A stretch of 64,000 bases of DNA from JAIBJN01 sp963775505 (GCA_963775505.1 CAVZIL010000008.1:310001-374000); one strand, 5' to 3'. Counted from the first letter of the stretch, positions 32,510 through 42,403 are shown. The notes: a model not told the origin generated them from the letters alone. Made by a program: numbers and translations.

Positions 32510-34468
32510 CTACGAGCCGAGGAGCGCTGCGAGGTCGTCGGCCGTCGTCACCGGCCGTTGGCAGGCGAAGCGCTCGCAGACGTACGCCGCTGGCCTCCCG
32601 TCGACGCAGCCCCTTGCCGGCGAGAAGGGGGACGGCGTCGGTGGGCTCCGACGAGAAGGCGAAGACCGCATTCGGGCCGGTAGCCGGCGAGCGCCGCGCG
32701 GCGCAGCTCCTCGGAGCCGCCGACGACGGCGATCTCGCGCGGCGGAGCGAAGTGGAGGTCGAGCGCGCAGAGGAGGTGCGCGACGGCGGCGGCGCGCGCT
32801 CCAGAGGGAGTGCGCGAGCGCGGAAGACGCCGACCGCCTGCTGCTCGAGCTCGTCGTCGCCGTAGATGCGCGCCAGGCGCAGGAGGACGAACGCGAGCCA
32901 TCGAGTTTCCGGCGGGAGTGGGGTGGTCGTCGAACTCCTTGCGGCGGGCGACGAGCCCGTCGCCGTCGGGCGCGTCGACGTAGAACCCGCCGCCGGTCCG
33001 GGTCGGCGAAGAGCTCGACGAGAGCCCGGCGAGCGCGGCGTGCCTCCTCGAGCCAGCGCAGCTCGCCGGTCGCCCAGCGACAGCTCGACGAGCCCGTTCG
33101 GCGACGTTCGCGTAGTCCTCGAGGTAGGCGGGGATCCGCGCGTCGCCGTCCCGGTAGGAGCGCAGCAGGCGGCCCCGCTCGTCGGAGAGCGGGCCGAGCA
33201 GGAACTCGGCGACGCCGACGGCGGCGTCGACGTAGTCCGGCCGCTCGAGCCGGGCGCCGGCCTCGGCGAGCGCGGCGAGCGCGAGGCCGTTCCAGGCGGC
33301 GAGCGCCTTGTCGTCGCGGAGCGGCTGCGGCCGCTCTTCGCGGGCGGCGAGGAGCGTCGCGCGCGCGTCCTCGGGAATCTCGCCCGCGGAGGACGAAGCG
33401 GCCGTGCTCGAAGGGACGCAGCCACTCCGGGTGCGGCTCGCCGAGCACGGCCTCGAGCTCTCCTCGGCGTCCACGTGTACGTGAGGCCCTCGACGCCGTC
33501 GGTGTCCGCGTCCTGGGCCGAGGCGAAGCCTCCCTCCGGGAGACGCAGCTCGCGCAGGACGTAGTCGAGCGTCTCCTCGGCCACGCGGCGGTAGCGCTCG
33601 TCTCCCGTCACGACCCAGGCGTGGAGGTACGCCGAGGCGAGGAGCGCGTTGTCGTAGAGCATCTTCTCGAAGTGGGGGACGAGCCAGTCCGCGTCCACCG
33701 AGTAGCGGTGGAAGCCGCCGCCGAGCAGGTCGTACATGCCGCCGGCGGCCATGCGGTCGAGCGTCAGCGCGGGCCATGCTCGAGCGCGTCGTCGTCGCCG
33801 TTCGCCGCGTGCAGCCGGAGGAGGAGCTCGAGCGTGGAGGCGGCGGGGAACTTGGGCGCGCGGCCGAAGCCGCCCTCGCCGCGGGTCGAAGCTGCGGCGC
33901 AGCGCCGGGACGACGCCGCTCAGGAGGTCGCTCGTCAGCGGCTCGCCGGACGGCGGCCGCTCGCTCGCCTGCCGGATCGCCTCGACGAGCGACGTCGGCC
34001 TGCTGCTCGAGGTCGTGCGCGCCGCGTCCGGTAGGCCTCGGCGACGGCCTGCGAGCACCTGCGCGAAGCTGGGCATGCCGTGCCGCGGCTCCGGCGGGAA
34101 GTAGGTGCCGCCGTAGAAGGGGCGGCCGTCCGGCGTCAGGAAGACGGTCATCGGCCAGCCGCCGTGCCCGGTCATGCGCGACGACGGCGTCCATGTAGAG
34201 CCCGTCGACGTCGGGCCGCTCCTCCCGGTCGACCTTGACGGGGACGAAGTGCTCGTTCATGAGCCGCGCCGTGCTCGTCGTCCTCGAAGGACTCGTGCTC
34301 CATGACGTGGCACCAGTGGCAGGCCGCGTAGCCGACCGAGAGGAGGATCGGGCGGTCCTCGCTTCGCGCGCTCGCGCGAACGCCTCCTCGCCCCACGGGT
34401 ACCAGTCGACCGGGTTGTCCGGCGTGCTGGAGGAGGTACGGGCTCGTCTCGGCGGCGAGGCGGTTCAC
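32510..34468 (-). pseudogene. DUF255 thioredoxin-domain protein, multiply frameshifted
   Basis: A gene of the YyaL/DUF255 family (about 650 residues, thioredoxin domain plus alpha/alpha barrel) broken into segments spread over all three minus frames. Recognisable pieces in order are NRLAAETSPYLLQHA, EDRPILLSVGYAACHWCHVM, NEHFVPVKVDREERPDVDGL, GGWPMTVFLTPDGRPFYGG, DADWLVPHFEKMLYDNALLA, AWNGLALAALAEAGA and DDLAALLGS at the stop. At least ten frame changes are needed, yet each segment is well conserved, and the flanking genes are intact. This may be a decaying pseudogene or a local run of sequence errors. GTG start. Confidence 0.85.
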
Positions 34469-34553
34469 CAGGGCCAGCCTAGCCGGGCACGCGGGAGGGA
34501 CGGCGCCGGCTCCTCCGGTGCCGGCGCCGCCCCGATGCCGTGGAGCCTTGGGA

Positions 34554-35102
34554 CTAGGCGGAGACGGCCGCGCGACCCTCGACGAGCTCGTCGACGGTCG
34601 TCACGTTCGCGCCGTATGTCGCCTTCAGGTACTCGAGCGCCTCGTCCTCGTCGACGCCCTCGAACGCGCACACGGCAAAGCGGGGAATCGTGATCTCGTA
34701 GCCGCGGATGAGCGCGCCGTAGGAGGTGTGGCGCACGCAGATGTGCGTGTGCTGGCCGGTGATCACGACCTCGTCGACGCCGCGCTCGCGCAGCTGCTCG
34801 TCGAGCCCCGTGTCGTCGAAGGCGCCGTAGTGGTGCTTCTCGGAGATGATCTCGCCCTCGCGCGGCGCGAGCTCGTCGATCACCTCGGCGCCGGGGTCCC
34901 CCGCCATCGCGTGCTCGCCCCAGATCTTCATCTCCGGGTCGCTCGCGTCGTGGGCGTCGTTCGAGAAGACGACGACCCAGCCTTCCTCGCGGGCGTGGGC
35001 GAGCAGCCGCTTGAGCGGCGGGGTGATGGCCTGGGCCTTCGGGTTGGCGAGCTTCCCGTCGACGAAGTCGTTCAGCATGTCGACGATGATGAGCGCCTTC
35101 AT
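34554..35102 (-). CDS. Nicotinamidase-like isochorismatase-family hydrolase
   Basis: A 182-residue hydrolase. The triad is Asp in LIIVDMLNDFVDG near residue 8, Lys in ISEKHHYGAFDD near 83, and Cys in ITGQHTHICVRHTSYGAL near 124. It lacks the strict metal-site pattern of classical PncA, so related hydrolases are possible, but the divergent NrtR regulator and operator make nicotinamide deamidation to nicotinate, feeding NAD salvage, the best guess. GGGAGG precedes the ATG. The start was chosen from the conserved MKALIIVDMLNDF. Confidence 0.85.
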   Translation of the reverse strand: MKALIIVDMLNDFVDGKLANPKAQAITPPLKRLLAHAREEGWVVVFSNDAHDASDPEMKIWGEHAMAGDPGAEVIDELAPREGEIISEKHHYGAFDDTGLDEQLRERGVDEVVITGQHTHICVRHTSYGALIRGYEITIPRFAVCAFEGVDEDEALEYLKATYGANVTTVDELVEGRAAVSA

Positions 35103-35125
35103 GTGTATCCTCCCGCTTAGTTTCT

Positions 35126-35136
35126 GACTATCAGTC
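35126..35136. promoter_or_regulatory. Candidate NrtR operator
   Basis: GACTATCAGTC is a perfect inverted repeat (GACT-ATC-AGTC) in the 43-base divergent gap, abutting the regulator's start and the nicotinamidase-like gene's promoter region. Its core resembles the known NrtR-type recognition sequences built on a GACT/AGTC pair. A dimer here could repress both genes. Confidence 0.5.
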
Positions 35137-35145
35137 GATAACCTC

Positions 35146-35841
35146 GTGCCGAAGTCTACCACAGAGTCGCGTCCCGCCCACGAGGCCCTGGCGGCGGTGC
35201 TCCAGGTGCGGGACGGCGTCCTCCAGGTTCTCCTCTGGGAGCGGGCGAAGGCGCCGTTTCTCGGCTCCTGGTCGCTCCCGGGCGGTCGGCTGGAGCCGGG
35301 GGAGACCCTGGAGCAGTCGATCCGCCGCCACCTCGCCGCCAAGGTCGACGTGCGCGAGCTCGCGCATCTCGAGCAGCTCGAGACCCGCAGCGACCCGGAC
35401 CGGCACCCGCACGAGTGGCTGGTGGCGACCGCCTACCTCGGCCTCGTCCCTGCGGACGTCGACCCGCGCGTGCCCGGAGACACGAGCTGGCATCCCGTCG
35501 ACGACCTTCCGTCCATGGCCTTCGACCACGGTGCGATCGCGCTTGCGGGACGCGAGCGGCTACGGGCGAAGCTGTCCTACACGAACATCGGCTTCGCCCT
35601 CGCGCCGGCGTCGTTCACCATCTCCGAGCTGAGGGTCCTCTACCGCGCCGCGCTCGGACACGACGTCTCCTCCACGAACCTCCAGCGCGTGCTCCTCAGG
35701 CGCCGCCTGCTCGAGCCCACGGGCGACCAACGGCCGCCCGGCCGCGCCGGCGGCCGCCCGGCCGCGGTCTACCGCTTCGCCCGCGCAAGCCTGGAGGTCA
35801 CCGACCCGTTCGCGGTCCTCCGCCCGCCGGACGGGCGCTGA
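35146..35841 (+). CDS. nrtR: NrtR-type Nudix transcriptional regulator
   Basis: A 231-residue protein. Residues 12-135 are a Nudix domain whose box runs GGRLEPGETLEQSIRRHL (a form with altered catalytic Glu residues, as in the ADP-ribose-sensing regulators). Residues 140-205 are a C-terminal winged helix with SFTISELRVLYRAALGHDVSSTNLQRVLLRRRLLEPTG. NrtR represses NAD salvage genes and is released by ADP-ribose. It is divergent from a nicotinamidase-like gene across a palindromic site. GTG start lies only 10 bases after the operator, suggesting a leaderless transcript. Confidence 0.85.
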   Translation: MPKSTTESRPAHEALAAVLQVRDGVLQVLLWERAKAPFLGSWSLPGGRLEPGETLEQSIRRHLAAKVDVRELAHLEQLETRSDPDRHPHEWLVATAYLGLVPADVDPRVPGDTSWHPVDDLPSMAFDHGAIALAGRERLRAKLSYTNIGFALAPASFTISELRVLYRAALGHDVSSTNLQRVLLRRRLLEPTGDQRPPGRAGGRPAAVYRFARASLEVTDPFAVLRPPDGR

Positions 35842-35898
35842 GGCCCGTCCGGCCAGGTGGCGGTGCCAGGCACTTGGCGCGTGGCCGGCCGGGACGGC

Positions 35899-36462
35899 TC
35901 AGAGCAGCCCGCAGGTGCGCGCCGTGTTCGGCCACGGGTGGAACCCGAGGCCCGAGCGCCGCGCGTGCTCGGCTGTCCACATCTGCTCTGCGGGCGTCCA
36001 CCTGTTCGCGGTGCCCTTGCGGCGGAGGAGGTAGCGGCCGAAGGCCCGCTGGAACTGCATGCTCATCTGCAGCCCTCCCCAGTACGGAGCGCGTGGGTCG
36101 TCCCAGGGCCCCTCGCGGCGATGGATACAGCGCCACGCCGCCCCGCTCGGCGGATGCCAGCCGCGAGCCCGGAGCCGGGCCGCTCGCCGCTCCCAGCGAT
36201 CCCTGAGCGCCGTCAGGCTCGTGAGGTCGCCGGTCAGATCGGTGCGGCGTTCGAGAAAGCTCGCCCACGTGCGCGGCTTCCCCATGACCCGCTCCCAGTG
36301 CCGGCTGGCGGCGCGGTGCTTGCGGATCTCGTCGACGAGGCTCTGGATCTCGGCCTCGGGGGTCGTCTCCGGCGTCACGGTGGCCGAAGCCGAGCCGCTG
36401 CCCATGAGCACGAGCGAGCTTACGAGCGCGAGCAAGAGCCCGCGCAGGCGGTATCGATTCAC
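35899..36462 (-). CDS. Secreted transglycosylase/Rpf-like protein
   Basis: A 187-residue secreted protein. A signal peptide (RGLLLALVSSLVLMGSGSASA) is followed by a helical linker (EIQSLVDEIRKHRAASRHWERVMG). The C-terminal 80 residues resemble the Rpf/transglycosylase-like fold: WRCIHRREGPWDDPRAPYWGGLQMSMQFQRAFG and WTPAEQMWTAEHA, ending in a Cys-containing GFHPWPNTARTCGLL as in resuscitation-promoting factors (WRCIHRxEG has the catalytic Glu). The GTG start fits the signal peptide and the AAAGGGGG ribosome site. Confidence 0.85.
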   Translation of the reverse strand: MNRYRLRGLLLALVSSLVLMGSGSASATVTPETTPEAEIQSLVDEIRKHRAASRHWERVMGKPRTWASFLERRTDLTGDLTSLTALRDRWERRAARLRARGWHPPSGAAWRCIHRREGPWDDPRAPYWGGLQMSMQFQRAFGRYLLRRKGTANRWTPAEQMWTAEHARRSGLGFHPWPNTARTCGLL

Positions 36463-36606
36463 GTTCGTTCCCCCTTTCATGGGCCCTCGTTCCCGGCCCG
36501 CCGCCGTCAGCTGGACGGGCTCTGCGAGCGCCCCGTATGTGCCACAGAGGGGCGCCGGCCCAGGGGTAGGTTTTCCGGAAGCGGGCTAGGTTACACTCAA
36601 CGGCAC

Positions 36607-36873
36607 ATGCTGTGGCTCACCATCTGGTTCACGGTGATCCTCAAGATCCCGGCGCTGTACCTCGCCTACGTGATCTGGTGGTCGGTGAAGGACCCGCCCG
36701 CCGCAGCCGCCGGAGGCACCTGGGAGAGCCTCGGCGGGGGCGGGACGGAGCCACCGCGGCGTCGCCGCCCGCGCGCCCCTGTTCCGGGTCGCCGTCCGGG
36801 CCCGCACGGGACGCCTGACCGCCGGCGCCGGCGCGAGCCCGCTTTCGCCGCGAGCGCGAGGAGAGGGCGATGA
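36607..36873 (+). CDS. Small membrane protein with basic tail
   Basis: An 88-residue protein with one N-terminal membrane helix (LTIWFTVILKIPALYLAYVIWW) and a long Arg/Pro-rich cytosolic tail. Similar small proteins are common in actinobacteria, but this one is not assigned to a named family. Its TGA overlaps the ATG of the next membrane gene (ATGA), so the two are probably co-translated. The Arg tail could contact nucleic acid or acidic lipid heads, though this is only a compositional remark. Confidence 0.65.
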   Translation: MLWLTIWFTVILKIPALYLAYVIWWSVKDPPAAAAGGTWESLGGGGTEPPRRRRPRAPVPGRRPGPHGTPDRRRRREPAFAASARRGR

Positions 36874-37139
36874 GCTCCTACGAGCCCGAGATCCCCGTCC
36901 GCGTCACGGTCACTCAGCTCGTCGCCGACTTCCTGGCGACCTTCGCGCTCTTCGCCGGTCTGATCGGGATCGTGTACTCGCCGGGTCGGCTCTGCACGGC
37001 CGCCGTCTTCATCTCGCTCTTCGCCGCGACGCTCGGCGGGCGCGACCGCTACCTCGTCCCGGTCTCCGTCGCCGTCACGACGACGTGCTGGTTCGTCGGA
37101 CTGGTGCTCGCCGTCGCCCTCGACCGGCCGATTTTCTAG
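36870..37139 (+). CDS. Small integral membrane protein
   Basis: An 89-residue protein with two or three predicted membrane helices (near residues 20-40, 45-62 and 68-86) and no catalytic motifs. It is overlapping-coupled to the preceding small membrane protein. No family is recognised. Confidence 0.6.
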   Translation: MSSYEPEIPVRVTVTQLVADFLATFALFAGLIGIVYSPGRLCTAAVFISLFAATLGGRDRYLVPVSVAVTTTCWFVGLVLAVALDRPIF

Positions 37140-37159
37140 CCCGCCCAGTCCGATCCCCC

Positions 37160-37187
37160 TAAAGAGGGATTGCCGCTGGGCCGATGG
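37160..37187 (+). promoter_or_regulatory. Candidate sigma-28-like promoter
   Basis: TAAA and GCCGATGG are 16 bases apart, close to the FliA-type pattern of TAAA, about 15 bases, then GCCGATAA. It lies 48 bases before the ATG of the GGDEF gene. The -10-like element is also part of an inverted repeat GCCGAT-N6-ATCGGC. Confidence 0.4.
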
Positions 37188-37234
37188 ACCTATCGGCTTA
37201 CGGTTCGGGAACGTTCGGCCCGCAACGCTCACCA

Positions 37235-39040
37235 ATGGGAAGCTTCAAGCTCCGCCTCGTCATCTACTTCATGCTGCTCGCGCTGCTCCCGCTCGTCGCG
37301 GCGACGGTGGCCTTCAGCGAGGTGGCAGAGCGGGGTGAGACCGGCTCGACCGACTCCAGGCTCTCCACGGCGATCCGGGTCGCTCTGGCGGACTACGAGG
37401 AGCAGCTCGAGAAGGACACGATCGTGACGGCACGCTCCCTCGCGCGCGCGACCCAGGTGCAGCAGGCGCTCGCCACGCTCGACCGGGCCGACCTCGTGGG
37501 CTTGGCGAAGGAGGTCGAGCACAGCTCGTTCTTCTCGTCCGAGCACGGGTTCCTCGCCGGCGAGCGCCCCGGCCCGTTCGACGGGTATCGCGAGGTCGAG
37601 GTCACGGGACCCGACGACCGACCCCTGGGAAGCGTCGTCATCTCGATTCCGTTCGACGACGCGCTTGCCAGGCGCCTCGGGGCCCGGGCGGCGCTCGACC
37701 AGGGCGATCGCTTCGCCTTCGTCGCCAATGGGCGCGTCATCGCGCCGAGCGCGATGAGCGGAGACCTCGCCGTGCCTCTCCAGCAACCACGCTTCGTCAC
37801 GGTCGAAGGCCGGGCCTACCGGGCGCTCGGCACCGAGCTGCTGGCTCGCGGCGACACGGGCCGGCCGCCGGTCGCGCTCGTCGCGCTCAGCCCGAAGGCG
37901 GTCGTCGACCAGGCCGTCGGCGATCTCCGCAACCGCTTCCTCCTCTTCTCGGCCGTCGCGCTCGTTGCCGTCGGCATCCTGGCGTACACCTTCGGCCGCA
38001 CGATCGTCCGCTCGCTCGGCGAGCTCGCGGCCGCGGCCGGCGGGATCGCCCGGGGCAAGCTCGAGGAACGCGTGCCCGTCCGCGGGCGCGACGAGTTCGC
38101 CGCCCTGGGCGCGGCCTTCAATGACATGGCCGCCCAGCTCGAGCAGCGACTGCGGGAGCTCGACGCCGAGCGTGCGCGCGTCCGCGACACGATCGGCCGC
38201 TTCGGCGACGCCCTCGCCGCCACACATGAGCCGTACGCGCTGCTGCCGGTCATCGTTCAGAACACGGTCGCGGCGACGGGCGCCGCCGGCGCTCGCCTTC
38301 TCGTCAACGGCGAGGAGATCGCCCGTGAGGGCAACCCGGCCGACGGCGGCAAGCCGCTCGCGATCCCCCTCGGCCTGGACGGGCGCGAGAGCGGCGTCCT
38401 CTTCCTCACCCCGAAGGAGGCCGACTTCAGCGACGAGGCGCGAGAGCTCGCGCACTGGCTCGGTACGCAGGCCTCGATCGCGCTCGAGAACGCGCGCCTT
38501 CACCGCCTGGTCGAGCGGCAGGCAAACACCGACGGCCTCACCGAGCTCCCGAACCGCCGCCACTTCGAGGAGGCGCTCGAGGCCGAGATCTCGCGCGCCG
38601 AGCGCTTCGGCGGCAGCCTCGCGCTGATCCTCGCCGACCTCGACGACTTCAAGCAGGTCAACGACCGCTACGGCCACCAGGCCGGCGACGACGTCCTGCA
38701 GACGTTCGCGGACATCCTGCGGACGACCGTCCGCGAGATCGACCTGCCCTCCCGCTACGGGGGCGAGGAGTTCGCGGTCCTGCTCCCGCAGACCGACCTC
38801 GACGGCGCCCACGAGCTGGCCGAGCGCCTCCGGCGGGCCCTGGCCGCGCGGCCCATGTCCACCCATCCCGGCGGGCTCGTCGCGGTCACGGCGAGCTTCG
38901 GGGTCGCCGCCTTCCCGGACGCGCCGACCCCTGCCGCGCTCTTCGCCTCGGCCGACGAGGCGCTCTACCGGGCCAAGCGTGCAGGCAAGAACTGCGTCGT
39001 CTCGGCCGATGCGGGTACCATCGTCCGCGCCCACGACTAG
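37235..39040 (+). CDS. Membrane GAF-GGDEF diguanylate cyclase
   Basis: A 601-residue sensor with an N-terminal membrane helix (LRLVIYFMLLALLPLVAATVA), a periplasmic region of about 200 residues and a second helix (LLFSAVALVAVGILAYTFG). A HAMP-type segment (RSLGELAAAAGGIARGKLEERVPVRGRDEFAALG) and a GAF-like domain follow. The GGDEF domain has NTDGLTELPNRRHFEEAL, DLDDFKQVNDRYGHQAGDDVL and the active site RYGGEEFAVLLP. It should make c-di-GMP in response to an envelope signal. The GGEEF motif is intact; no clear RxxD product-inhibition site is seen. ATG 37235 was chosen over 37184 because of the candidate promoter. Confidence 0.9.
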   Translation: MGSFKLRLVIYFMLLALLPLVAATVAFSEVAERGETGSTDSRLSTAIRVALADYEEQLEKDTIVTARSLARATQVQQALATLDRADLVGLAKEVEHSSFFSSEHGFLAGERPGPFDGYREVEVTGPDDRPLGSVVISIPFDDALARRLGARAALDQGDRFAFVANGRVIAPSAMSGDLAVPLQQPRFVTVEGRAYRALGTELLARGDTGRPPVALVALSPKAVVDQAVGDLRNRFLLFSAVALVAVGILAYTFGRTIVRSLGELAAAAGGIARGKLEERVPVRGRDEFAALGAAFNDMAAQLEQRLRELDAERARVRDTIGRFGDALAATHEPYALLPVIVQNTVAATGAAGARLLVNGEEIAREGNPADGGKPLAIPLGLDGRESGVLFLTPKEADFSDEARELAHWLGTQASIALENARLHRLVERQANTDGLTELPNRRHFEEALEAEISRAERFGGSLALILADLDDFKQVNDRYGHQAGDDVLQTFADILRTTVREIDLPSRYGGEEFAVLLPQTDLDGAHELAERLRRALAARPMSTHPGGLVAVTASFGVAAFPDAPTPAALFASADEALYRAKRAGKNCVVSADAGTIVRAHD

Positions 39041-39106
39041 GTTCCCACCCGGCTCCCAGTCGTCTACAATCCGGCGCTTGCCTCTGTCCCCCACCCAGGA
39101 GGTGTT

Positions 39107-39409
39107 GTGAGCGAGCACGCAGACACGACCTTCTCCCGCGTCATCGAGGAGCATCTCGAGCTGAAGCGGCGCAACTCGCAACTCGACGGCAACATGCCGA
39201 TCGACCGGTACGAAGTCGAAGACCCGTTCGAAAACCATCCACTCTTCAAGACCGAGGAGCAGGCCCGCCTCGAAGACACGCTGAGCGGCCAGGAGCCCGA
39301 GCTCGAGCCGAGCAAGGTGCTCGCGTGGCCCGGCGAGGACACCGACCCGCCGGTCGACCCGGAGGACACCCTCTGGGGACGCTCCCGCGACTTCGACTGG
39401 GGCGACTAG
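39107..39409 (+). CDS. Conserved small acidic protein, unknown function
   Basis: A 100-residue soluble protein with AGGAGG ribosome site before GTG. The sequence is acidic and hydrophilic with FSRVIEEHLELKRRNSQLDGNMPIDRY and DPFENHPLFKTEEQARLEDTL, ending LWGRSRDFDWGD. It looks like a conserved actinobacterial protein but I cannot name a family; helix 1 is likely a coiled segment. The position between the GGDEF cyclase and mreB gives no functional clue. Confidence 0.75.
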   Translation: MSEHADTTFSRVIEEHLELKRRNSQLDGNMPIDRYEVEDPFENHPLFKTEEQARLEDTLSGQEPELEPSKVLAWPGEDTDPPVDPEDTLWGRSRDFDWGD

Positions 39410-39464
39410 CTCCCGCCTGACCCGCCGGGCGTTTGCTCTCCCGGTTCCCGGGTAGGGACCGCGC

Positions 39465-39635
39465 GTGAGCAAGCGCATACTGGTCGTGACCACCGCGTCC
39501 GTGCGACGCGAGGATCTGCGCGACCGCGTTCGTGCCCATGCGGGCGCCGCCGCGTGGCTCGAGGAGGGCGCCGCGGAGGAAGCTCTCGCCCGCCTCGACC
39601 TCCCCGTCACGCACCTGGTCGTGGCGGAGGACTGA
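39465..39635 (+). CDS. Short (56-residue) protein, perhaps a shortened remnant
   Basis: An open frame from GTG with sequence SKRILVVTTASVRREDLRDRVRAHAG, then LEEGAAEEALARLDLPVTHLVVAED. The two ends resemble the first strand and the terminal strand of a longer universal-stress-like protein, as if the middle were deleted. A short independent protein is also possible. It has no strong ribosome site and no recognised family. Confidence 0.4.
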   Translation: MSKRILVVTTASVRREDLRDRVRAHAGAAAWLEEGAAEEALARLDLPVTHLVVAED

Positions 39636-39702
39636 GCCGCCGGCTGGGGCCGTCGCCACGGCCCTTCAGCTTTACTAGATCGCCTAGGGGTCTGCTCTAC
39701 TC

Positions 39703-40749
<1,047 letters not shown>

Positions 40750-40820
40750 GGGTCGTCTACCATGAGTGCCCAGTCGCTTGGAAGGCCGAACCGGGCTGGT
40801 TCCGCCCAGCCAAGCGTCTT

Positions 40821-40893
40821 GGGGCGTTAGCTCAGCTGGGAGAGCGCCGGCTTTGCAAGCCGGAGGTCACCGGTTCGATCCCGGTACGCTCCA
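40821..40893 (+). tRNA. tRNA-Ala (anticodon TGC)
   Basis: A complete cloverleaf: acceptor GGGGCGT pairs with ACGCTCC, with the discriminator A at the end. The D-arm is GCTCAGCTGGGAGAGC, the anticodon arm CCGGC-TTTGCAA-GCCGG has anticodon TGC, and the T-arm is CCGGTTCGATCCCGG. CCA is not encoded. It reads GCN codons and follows mreB. Confidence 0.97.
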
Positions 40894-41007
40894 CTCGCCG
40901 CAAGAGCGCATGAGGCATGCGGTTGCTGCGATCACGACCGTCTCGGGTCGTTGGACGCTGACGCCAAGTCAACGTCAAAACGACCAAGGCGTGCTCGGCA
41001 GTAGCGG

Positions 41008-41346
41008 CTAGCGCACGACTAGCCCGCGAAGGGAGCGCCCGAGCCGATAGCTGTAACCGCCGCCGTGCTTGCGCCGCGACTCTTGACGTCGGGCGCGAGC
41101 ACGCATCCCGAACGTTGGCGGGCCGAGTTCGTCACCGGGCTGTTCGAGCGGGATCGCCAACCACAGGCCGATGTACACGAGGAAGCCGACGCCTCCGCAG
41201 CACGCGAGCAGGATGAACAGCAACCGAAACCAGAGAGGATCGCGCTCCGCGTACCGGCCGAGTCCGCCGCAGACTCCGGCGAACACCCAGTCCTCTCGGC
41301 TCCGACGCCGGACGCGCACTCTGACAGGGACGTTCGCGACAGTCAT
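41008..41346 (-). CDS. PspC-domain membrane protein
   Basis: A 112-residue protein with the PspC core: RSREDWVFAGVCGGLGRYAERDPLWFRLLFILLACCGGVGFLVYIGLWLAIP, whose segment from WFRLLF is the membrane hairpin or helix. The tail is basic (RARARRQESRRKHGGGYSYR). PspC-type proteins sense membrane stress or regulate partners; here it stands alone. ATG 41346 was chosen, with a TTG one codon earlier. Confidence 0.88.
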   Translation of the reverse strand: MTVANVPVRVRVRRRSREDWVFAGVCGGLGRYAERDPLWFRLLFILLACCGGVGFLVYIGLWLAIPLEQPGDELGPPTFGMRARARRQESRRKHGGGYSYRLGRSLRGLVVR

Positions 41347-41515
41347 CAAATCATGTCACCCGGGTCGAAGTGGGTGGCCACCAGAATATCGCGCCGGGCG
41401 AGCTGCGCGGCAAGGTGGCCCGAGCTGGTCATGTGTCCAGAGATCGAGCAGCGGCTCGCTTCGATCGGAGCCGAGATCGCCCGTGCCCTGGCACGCGGCG
41501 CGCACGGAGTGCCCG

Positions 41516-42403
41516 CTAGCGCAACCTCCTCAAGGCACGTCCCAGTGCCTGGCCGCCCGCGAGCACGGGCTCGAACAAGTCACCGTGCTGTTCGACCCGC
41601 TCGAGCGCCTCGCGCATCCCGAAGCGGCGCGGCGTCACGTCCTCCGTCAGCTCGCCCCAGCGAAGCGGCGTCGAGACCGGCGCCCCCGGCTTCGGCCGCA
41701 CCGAGTAGACGGAGGCAATCGTCTTCCCCCGCGCATTCTGCCGGTGGTCGACGAGCACGCCTTCGCGCTTGCGCTTCAACCATTCGGTCGTGACCAACCC
41801 CGGGTGCCGCTCTTCGAGCCCACGCGCCACGCGCTCCGCGAACGTGTAGGTCTGCTCGTAGGTCGCTCTACGGGCAATCGGGACAAGCACGTGAATCCCG
41901 TCGGCGCCGCTCGTCTTGACGTAGGAGTCGAGGTCGATCCGCTCGAGCTCCTCGCGGATCAGGTGCGCAACGCGGATCGTGAGCCCGAAGCCACCGTCGG
42001 GCGGGTCGAGATCGAAGAGCACGAAGTCCGGGCGGTGCGGCTTGTCGACGCGCGAGTACCACGCGTTCATGTCGATGCAGTTCATCTGCACCATCCAGAG
42101 CACCGCCTCCGGCGAGTTGACGAGCGGGAAGTCGACGAGCCGCGACTCGCCCTCGCGCGGGTAGGTGCGGTAGGTGCGCGTCGGGATCCAGGAGGGCATC
42201 CCCTTCGGCGCCTGCTTCTGGAAGTACATGTCCCCGGCCACCCCGTACGGAGAGCGCTTCATCGTGAACGGCCGGTCGCGCAGGTGCGGGACGAGCACCG
42301 GCGCGATCGCGCGGTAGTACTCGAACAGGTCCTGCTTCGTGATCCCTTCGTCGGGGAACAGGACGCGTTCGGGGCTCGTGAGGCGGACCGACCGCGGCGC
42401 CAC
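41516..42403 (-). CDS. LigD-type polymerase/primase domain protein
   Basis: A stand-alone polymerase domain of about 295 residues, as in bacterial LigD, used with Ku and a ligase in non-homologous end joining. It has LTSPERVLFPDEGITKQDLFEYYRAIAPVLVPHL at the start, GDMYFQKQAPKGMPSW near 55, the catalytic pair FDLDPPDG near 133, KTSGADGIHVLVPI near 165 and RREGVLVDHRQNARGKTI near 215. The ligase and Ku partners are not in the window. The GTG at 42403 fits the domain start; longer versions lack conserved sequence. Confidence 0.88.
   Translation of the reverse strand: MAPRSVRLTSPERVLFPDEGITKQDLFEYYRAIAPVLVPHLRDRPFTMKRSPYGVAGDMYFQKQAPKGMPSWIPTRTYRTYPREGESRLVDFPLVNSPEAVLWMVQMNCIDMNAWYSRVDKPHRPDFVLFDLDPPDGGFGLTIRVAHLIREELERIDLDSYVKTSGADGIHVLVPIARRATYEQTYTFAERVARGLEERHPGLVTTEWLKRKREGVLVDHRQNARGKTIASVYSVRPKPGAPVSTPLRWGELTEDVTPRRFGMREALERVEQHGDLFEPVLAGGQALGRALRRLR

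Noticed and set aside
40934..40951. ACGACC-GTCTCG-GGTCGT hairpin after the tRNA gene as a terminator
   Set aside because: The stem is only six pairs and no T-run follows; it is too weak to list as a terminator.
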